Below, in pieces: positions 17,557 to 20,445 of a stretch of DNA of 20,445 nt. Position 1 is the stretch's first letter; the number at the start of each line of letters is the position of its first letter. The notes below the pieces were generated by a model that saw nothing but the letters and a program-made list of their open reading frames with translations, was not told the origin of the DNA and searched no databases. The DNA comes from a virus. A program made the translations under genes and the position numbers. The stretch covers positions 1 through 20,445 of IMG/VR virus record IMGVR_UViG_3300020448_000054; one strand, 5' to 3'.

Positions 17557-18212
17557 TATCTAATAAGTGCTTTGTAAGGTTGGTAAGGTCTATAATTACT
17601 TTCATGTGGAAAGCCAAAGAAAGTATGGTCTCCCTGTTCACAATCGTACTCTAGTGCTGTTGCTTTAGTTTGTGCTTCCTCTAACTGAAGTAACTTAACT
17701 AAGTCTGCATTAGAAACTAATTGTGTTGCAGCTCTTACGGAAGCTCTAGCAATTATATATCTCTGTATAGCTGGAGGTACATCATTGAAAGCTAGTAAGT
17801 ATGTTATGTCAAAATAATGATCTCCAGTAAATACAAATGTATGATTAACATTGTCATATAACTTTCCATCTTTTCTAACTACATCTTTGGTTTTATCAGA
17901 CAAGCCTTCATGTACGTCGTACCTAAGATAGTTAGTAGGAATTATGTAGTTACCATTAGTATCTGGAGATATTAATACGTGGTCTTCTTTGTTAAAATGC
18001 CAGCCTTCGTTTTGTACATCTTTTGTAACTTCCATTAAAAGTCCATGTATCATTGCAATTTGTGGGTTGGCAAATGTGTTTGCTATTTCTTGCCCTGTGT
18101 TAGTGGCATCTGTTGTCACCGTTCCTAATGTAGTAACAGGTGATTGACCAATGCTACCCAAGATAGAATTAACTGCGGATAGTTCGGTATCGGTTGCTAT
18201 TTGAGTAGTCAT
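17556..18212 (-). CDS. Tail tubular protein A (adaptor), T7 gp11-like
   Basis: A 218-residue protein (T7 gp11 has 196). The N-terminus TELSAVNSILGSIGQSPVTT is the family signature (L-x-AVN-x-x-L-x-x-IGE/Q-x-PV). LMEVTKDVQNEGWHFNKED (about 58-78) and ISPDTNGNYIIPTNYLRYDV (about 82-102) follow as in other members. Twelve copies form the ring joining portal and nozzle. The gene lies right after the intrinsic terminator of the capsid gene: the T-run of the terminator ends at the ATG, so there is no room for a normal ribosome binding site. Its expression therefore depends on read-through of the terminator, which would set a capsid-to-tail ratio as in T7. Confidence 0.92.
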   Translation of the reverse strand: MTTQIATDTELSAVNSILGSIGQSPVTTLGTVTTDATNTGQEIANTFANPQIAMIHGLLMEVTKDVQNEGWHFNKEDHVLISPDTNGNYIIPTNYLRYDVHEGLSDKTKDVVRKDGKLYDNVNHTFVFTGDHYFDITYLLAFNDVPPAIQRYIIARASVRAATQLVSNADLVKLLQLEEAQTKATALEYDCEQGDHTFFGFPHESNYRPYQPYKALIR

Positions 18213-18240
18213 AAATAAAAAAAAGGGAGCCGAAGCTCCC
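18213..18240 (-). terminator. Intrinsic terminator after the capsid gene
   Basis: The minus strand has GGGAGC-TTCG-GCTCCC followed by TTTTTTTTATTTAT: a 6-bp GC-rich stem closed by a stable UUCG tetraloop, then a long U-run. It lies 16 bases after the capsid stop and directly before the tail tube A start. It corresponds in position to the T7 late terminator after gene 10. Confidence 0.93.
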
Positions 18241-18256
18241 GTATAAAGAATAAAAA

Positions 18257-19441
18257 TTAAGCGTTTGCAGGGTATGAAGTACCGAATGCAGCGTTACCAG
18301 TTGAACCAGTAGCAGCTCCAGCGATAAGTTCTACACATGCAGCAGGATTCAAGAAGTCTGCACCCATAGCCATGCGACCTAAGATCACATCACCTTGGTA
18401 GACAACTGAAACGTCGCCAGAAGTTACCTGAACCTGTGGTCCAATAGCTTCTACAACACCAGCAGCTTCTTTCTGGAAGATCAAACCACATGAGTTAGCA
18501 AAGTCAGAACCATTACCATAGTTACCGTTAATACCAGTAACTGAAGCTCTAGCATCTTCTGCTCCTTCACCTATGAATGAACCTGTGTTTCCGGGATCTG
18601 CGATACCGGGGTTAGTTGCTGAGGCAGTACCGTACTTAGTACCATAGTTTCCAAAGAACGGAATGTTCATGGACTTGTAGATCTTGATACCAGCAATCTC
18701 AACTACGCCTTGTCCAGACTGTAAAGCTGTTCCTTGTGCGTCACGGTTGATTAGACCAGATGTGATTACACCAGAACTTACAGTGTTTATAAGACTGTAG
18801 TATTGACGAGGGTTTAGAACGGCTACTCTGCCGTCAGAGCTGACTCCTTTTTCGTCAAGAGCAGCAGCAGCATCATAGAAAGCATCTACTAATTTAGCAG
18901 CATCGTAAGCTTCTGTAGCGTTACCTGTACCTACTCTGATCTGTGTACCGCCGGGCTCGACGAAGTTTGTTTTAGAAACTGGAGAAGCTTGACGTGCTCC
19001 CTTCGCAATTTGACGGAAGATAAGTCTGTCGTACTTCTGAGCAAGAGCATATCCAATCTTCTTAGATATTTCTCCTCTCAATTCATAGTGTGCTAGTGTT
19101 TCATCTAGCTCATAAACGAACGCTGAACTGATTAATAGGTCATCGCAAGTTATGGTTTTTTCAGCAACTGGAGGTGCTCCGTCGGAGTTACCCATGATGC
19201 TGTTGCCGGGTGTATGGAACTCGGCTTTTGTGTGTCCAGTGTAAACGAACTGTAAAGATTTTCCATTTTTAAGAGTTCTCTTCATAACGAGATCCCTTGC
19301 TATCGCATTGTGTTGGAAGCCTTTAAACATTTCTCCACTGAACAATTTAAGGTAGAGTGCTCTAGGGTCAGTACCACCATTCAGCGAACCCGGACGGGTT
19401 AACTGGGCTAACTGAGAGCTACCTGTATTTTGTTGTGCCAT
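18257..19441 (-). CDS. Major capsid protein, T7 gp10-like
   Basis: A 394-residue HK97-fold capsid protein of the T7 type. Recognisable parts are the N-terminal SLNGGTDPRALYLKLFSGEM and FKGFQHNAIARDLVMKRTLK with GKSLQF after it (the N-arm and E-loop region), LISSAFVYELDETLAHYELR, and GRVAVLNPRQYYSLI in the P-domain/A-domain core. It lies between psbA on one side and the tail tube genes on the other, the arrangement of marine cyanopodoviruses. A long structured leader precedes it, and a strong terminator follows. No Shine-Dalgarno sequence precedes the ATG (the upstream bases are TTTAACCATAAACA), surprising for what should be the most abundant virion protein. There is no sign in the sequence of a 10A/10B-type extension before the terminator. 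Confidence 0.95.
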   Translation of the reverse strand: MAQQNTGSSQLAQLTRPGSLNGGTDPRALYLKLFSGEMFKGFQHNAIARDLVMKRTLKNGKSLQFVYTGHTKAEFHTPGNSIMGNSDGAPPVAEKTITCDDLLISSAFVYELDETLAHYELRGEISKKIGYALAQKYDRLIFRQIAKGARQASPVSKTNFVEPGGTQIRVGTGNATEAYDAAKLVDAFYDAAAALDEKGVSSDGRVAVLNPRQYYSLINTVSSGVITSGLINRDAQGTALQSGQGVVEIAGIKIYKSMNIPFFGNYGTKYGTASATNPGIADPGNTGSFIGEGAEDARASVTGINGNYGNGSDFANSCGLIFQKEAAGVVEAIGPQVQVTSGDVSVVYQGDVILGRMAMGADFLNPAACVELIAGAATGSTGNAAFGTSYPANA

Positions 19442-19478
19442 TGTTTATGGTTAAATTTAAGGGTATATTGTATCGTTC

Positions 19479-19629
19479 CTAACGTTAGAATTGTTGCAGT
19501 CTTAATTAGTCTAACCTGAGACTGACAGGTTTTGTGGTCTTTTCCCACCGTCGACGGGTAAAAGGTATCCTCCTCAGAGGGCTTTTCCCAAATTGAGTAG
19601 AGAGGAATTGCACCTCTCCTATGGTCAAA
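19479..19629 (-). promoter_or_regulatory. Structured 5' leader of the capsid gene
   Basis: Between the 17-residue peptide ORF and the capsid gene the minus strand contains several adjacent inverted repeats. These are GAGAGG/CCTCTC with a 7-base loop (19618-19600), GGGAAAAG/CTTTT-A-CCC enclosing CCTC-TGAG-GAGG (19589-19556), the palindrome CCGTCGACGG (19557-19548), GTGG/CCAC around GAAAAGA (19548-19534), AGTCT/AGACT (19523-19508) and the palindrome CTAACGTTAG (19488-19479). GGGAAAAG occurs twice. The stretch is less AT-rich than the genes around it. In T7 the strongest late promoter precedes gene 10, so a phage RNA polymerase promoter may be embedded here, but I cannot identify one. No long ORF is present. 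Confidence 0.5.
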
Positions 19630-19643
19630 CTACTTGACTACTC
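19594..19643 (-). ncRNA. Candidate three-way-junction RNA overlapping the peptide stop
   Basis: A closing stem GAGTAG (19643-19638) with CTACTC (19600-19595) encloses two hairpins: GTCAA-GTAGT-TTGAC (19638-19624) and GAGAGG-TGCAATT-CCTCTC (19618-19600), the second resembling a tRNA T-arm with its 7-base loop. The 5' closing strand is part of the last codons of the 17-residue peptide ORF (CGA GTA GTC AAG TAG), so translating ribosomes would open it. It is too short for a tRNA and has no anticodon arm. It is a proposed structure only; I do not recognise a named family. Confidence 0.4.
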
Positions 19644-19683
19644 GTGTGTAAGACACGCCACGATATACGAAAGTAACTTTCAT
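19630..19683 (-). CDS. 17-residue YRGVSY peptide downstream of the glutamine riboswitch
   Basis: A short frame, ATG (19683-19681) to TAG (19632-19630), encodes MKVTFVYRGVSYTRVVK. GGAG (19693-19690) stands 6 bases before the ATG, one of the few good ribosome binding sites in the window. The peptide MK-x-T-x-x-YRGVSY matches what I recall of the small proteins encoded after Downstream-peptide RNAs in marine picocyanobacteria, and resembles the opening of the cyanobacterial DUF4278 family. It is too short for normal ORF calling. Its function is unknown; a regulator of nitrogen metabolism, such as a small inhibitor of glutamine synthetase or a related enzyme, is one possibility but is inference. 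Alternatively only the act of translating it matters, through the RNA fold that overlaps its stop. Confidence 0.75.
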   Translation of the reverse strand: MKVTFVYRGVSYTRVVK

Positions 19684-19698
19684 CGCTATCTCCATATA

Positions 19699-19750
19699 CC
19701 TAGACCCCGTTCCATGCCTAGGATTCATGCGTCCCGGTTGGGATGAACGG
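19699..19750 (-). promoter_or_regulatory. Glutamine riboswitch, Downstream-peptide (DP) type
   Basis: On the minus strand CCGTTC (19750-19745) pairs with GAACGG (19712-19707) as P1. It encloses the hairpin TCCC-AACC-GGGA and the conserved-looking single strand GACGCATGAATCC. CCTAG (19722-19718), inside P1, pairs with CTAGG (19703-19699) outside it, giving a pseudoknot. The words CGTTCA-CC, GGGACG, TAGG and GGAACG in this order match my memory of the glnA/Downstream-peptide glutamine aptamers described in marine cyanobacteria. The pseudoknot strand ends 5 bases before the GGAG of a 17-residue peptide ORF, so control of translation initiation is likely. The structure is seen; glutamine binding is inferred from the class. 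Confidence 0.82.
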
Positions 19751-19759
19751 ACGTGGTTG

Positions 19760-19779
19760 CCAGTGTCGGGTGACACCGG
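19760..19779 (-). other. Strong hairpin between the 42-aa ORF and the riboswitch
   Basis: CCGGTGTC-ACCC-GACACTGG on the minus strand is an 8-bp stem with one G-U pair and a 4-base loop, 14 bases after the stop of the 42-residue ORF. No U-run follows, so it is not a standard terminator. It could be an RNA processing site, a 3'-end stabiliser for psbA mRNA, or part of a promoter region. Confidence 0.55.
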
Positions 19780-19793
19780 AGATGATAAAGATA

Positions 19794-19922
19794 TTAGTTA
19801 TCAGAGTTATCAGAGTCAGAAAGTTCTTTATCAGTTTCTTTCTTTTTTTCCTCTTCTTCATAAAAGCCATAACGGGTGACGCTTGCTTTACCGAAGCAAC
19901 CTCCTTCAGATTGCTGTGACAT
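19794..19922 (-). CDS. 42-residue ORF coupled to psbA, unknown function
   Basis: ATG (19922-19920) overlaps the psbA TAA as TAATG and the frame runs 42 residues to a TAA. The protein opens [20 protein letters not shown], then has a strongly charged run YEEEEKKKETDKE, and ends in an acidic Ser/Asp/Asn tail (SDSDNSDN). It is hydrophilic throughout, with no membrane segment and a single cysteine (C9), so it is not a high-light-inducible protein, the usual psbA companion in cyanophages. The stop/start overlap is the same device used by several genes in this operon, which supports its reality. I do not recognise a family. AGGA precedes the ATG by only two bases, so translation probably depends on re-initiation after psbA. 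Confidence 0.6.
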   Translation of the reverse strand: MSQQSEGGCFGKASVTRYGFYEEEEKKKETDKELSDSDNSDN

Positions 19923-20445
19923 TATCCTATTGCAGGAGCAGTCAAAGCTACTGTTGTAGACTCAGTAGAAGCTAAGTCAAGTGGGAAGTTATGTGCATTT
20001 CTTTCGTGCATTACTTCCATACCTAAAGACTGTCTGTTAAGAACATCAGCCCATGTAGGAATTACATTTCCACTAGCATCAACAACTGATTGGTTAAAGT
20101 TAAAACCATTTAAGTTGAATGCCATTGTGCAGATTCCCATTGAAGTTAGCCATATGCCAATAACCGGGAAAGCACCAAGAAAGAAATGTAAAGAACGAGA
20201 ATTATTGAAAGACGCATATTGAAATATTAGTCTACCGAAATAGCCGTGAGCTGCAACGATGTTATAAGTCTCTTCTTCCTGACCAAATTTATAGCCATAA
20301 TTCTGTGACTCCTGTTCAGTTGTTTCTTTAATGATTGAAGATGTAACCAAACTTCCGTGCATAGCAGCGAAAAGAGATCCACCGAATACCCCAGCAACAC
20401 CGAGCATGTGGAACGGATGCATAAGGATATTGTGTTCTGCTTGGA
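19922..20445 (-). CDS. psbA: Photosystem II D1 protein, C-terminal half (start beyond the right edge)
   Basis: The frame enters from the right edge at ...[20 protein letters not shown] and ends at ...LTAPAIG, covering about residues 187-359 of D1 in standard numbering. Visible key residues are H190 (partner of TyrZ), H198 (P680 chlorophyll ligand), H215 and H272 (non-haem iron), S264 (QB site), and the manganese-cluster ligands E189, H332, E333, D342 and A344, with H337. Cleavage after A344 would remove the tail [15 protein letters not shown]. All are intact, so the protein should be functional. It replaces host D1, which turns over rapidly in light, keeping energy supply going during infection. 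The DE-loop [16 protein letters not shown] is of the cyanophage/marine picocyanobacterial kind. The gene lies just before the capsid region, as in other cyanopodoviruses. Confidence 0.97.
   Translation of the reverse strand, partial: QAEHNILMHPFHMLGVAGVFGGSLFAAMHGSLVTSSIIKETTEQESQNYGYKFGQEEETYNIVAAHGYFGRLIFQYASFNNSRSLHFFLGAFPVIGIWLTSMGICTMAFNLNGFNFNQSVVDASGNVIPTWADVLNRQSLGMEVMHERNAHNFPLDLASTESTTVALTAPAIG

Noticed and set aside
19442-19490. Host-type sigma-70 promoter (TACAAT near 19472) before the capsid gene
   Set aside because: No convincing -35 element at proper spacing, and AT-rich DNA gives such boxes by chance.
19513-19620. A 35-codon minus-strand frame beginning GTG (near 19613) through the capsid leader
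   Set aside because: It is rich in arginine codons rare in the neighbouring genes, its ribosome site would be only about two bases from the start, and the DNA there is better explained by RNA hairpins.
19594-19680. A tRNA gene, because of the T-arm-like hairpin GAGAGG-TGCAATT-CCTCTC and pairing GAGTAG/CTACTC
   Set aside because: The enclosed element is only about 50 bases, lacks an anticodon arm and D-arm, and the loop lacks the usual TTC start.
19760-19779. Intrinsic terminator after psbA
   Set aside because: The stem is strong but is followed by CAACCACG, with no U-run.
1-20445. CRISPR arrays, insertion sequences, integrase or attachment site
   Set aside because: No spaced identical repeats other than the coding fibre repeats, no transposase or integrase, and no tRNA-like attachment sequence found by eye.

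Overview
The window is a stretch of late (morphogenesis) genes from a T7-like marine cyanobacterial podovirus infecting Prochlorococcus or Synechococcus, shown in reverse: every gene I can support reads on the minus strand, so transcription runs from the right edge to the left. The diagnosis rests on the T7 order capsid - tail tube A - tail tube B - gp13 - gp14 - gp15 - gp16 - gp17, on a psbA gene for photosystem II D1 lying just upstream of the capsid gene, and on AT-rich, tightly packed DNA with many stop/start overlaps. I cannot name the phage.

Layout in transcription order. (1) The C-terminal half of psbA (20445-19922), coupled by a TAATG overlap to a 42-residue ORF that the longer gene calls miss. 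(2) A 350-base stretch without a long gene (19793-19442). It holds a hairpin, an RNA matching the Downstream-peptide class of glutamine riboswitch (about 19750-19699), a 17-residue peptide ORF with the motif YRGVSY (19683-19630), and a run of further RNA hairpins leading to the capsid gene. (3) The major capsid protein, followed by a clear intrinsic terminator as in T7. (4) The tail tube proteins A and B, then gp13-, gp14-, gp15- and gp16-like internal virion proteins. (5) A gp17-like tail fibre (749 aa) with a T7-type N-terminal adaptor and ten-residue repeats. (6) A cassette of four more short fibre-like proteins and two tail-assembly-chaperone-like proteins. One fibre protein carries a cupredoxin domain with a full set of type 1 copper ligands. 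(7) Two 2OG-Fe(II) oxygenase genes, the second cut by the left edge.

How it works together: the core genes build the capsid, nozzle and DNA-ejection core. The gp17 protein and its satellite fibre genes make an apparently modular host-recognition apparatus. psbA keeps host photosynthesis running during infection. The most striking point is the probable glutamine-sensing riboswitch with its tiny peptide gene between psbA and the capsid gene. It suggests that the phage reads the host nitrogen state at the junction between its photosynthesis gene and its virion genes. That role is inference; the sequence directly shows the aptamer-like sequence, a pseudoknot, a ribosome binding site and the peptide ORF.
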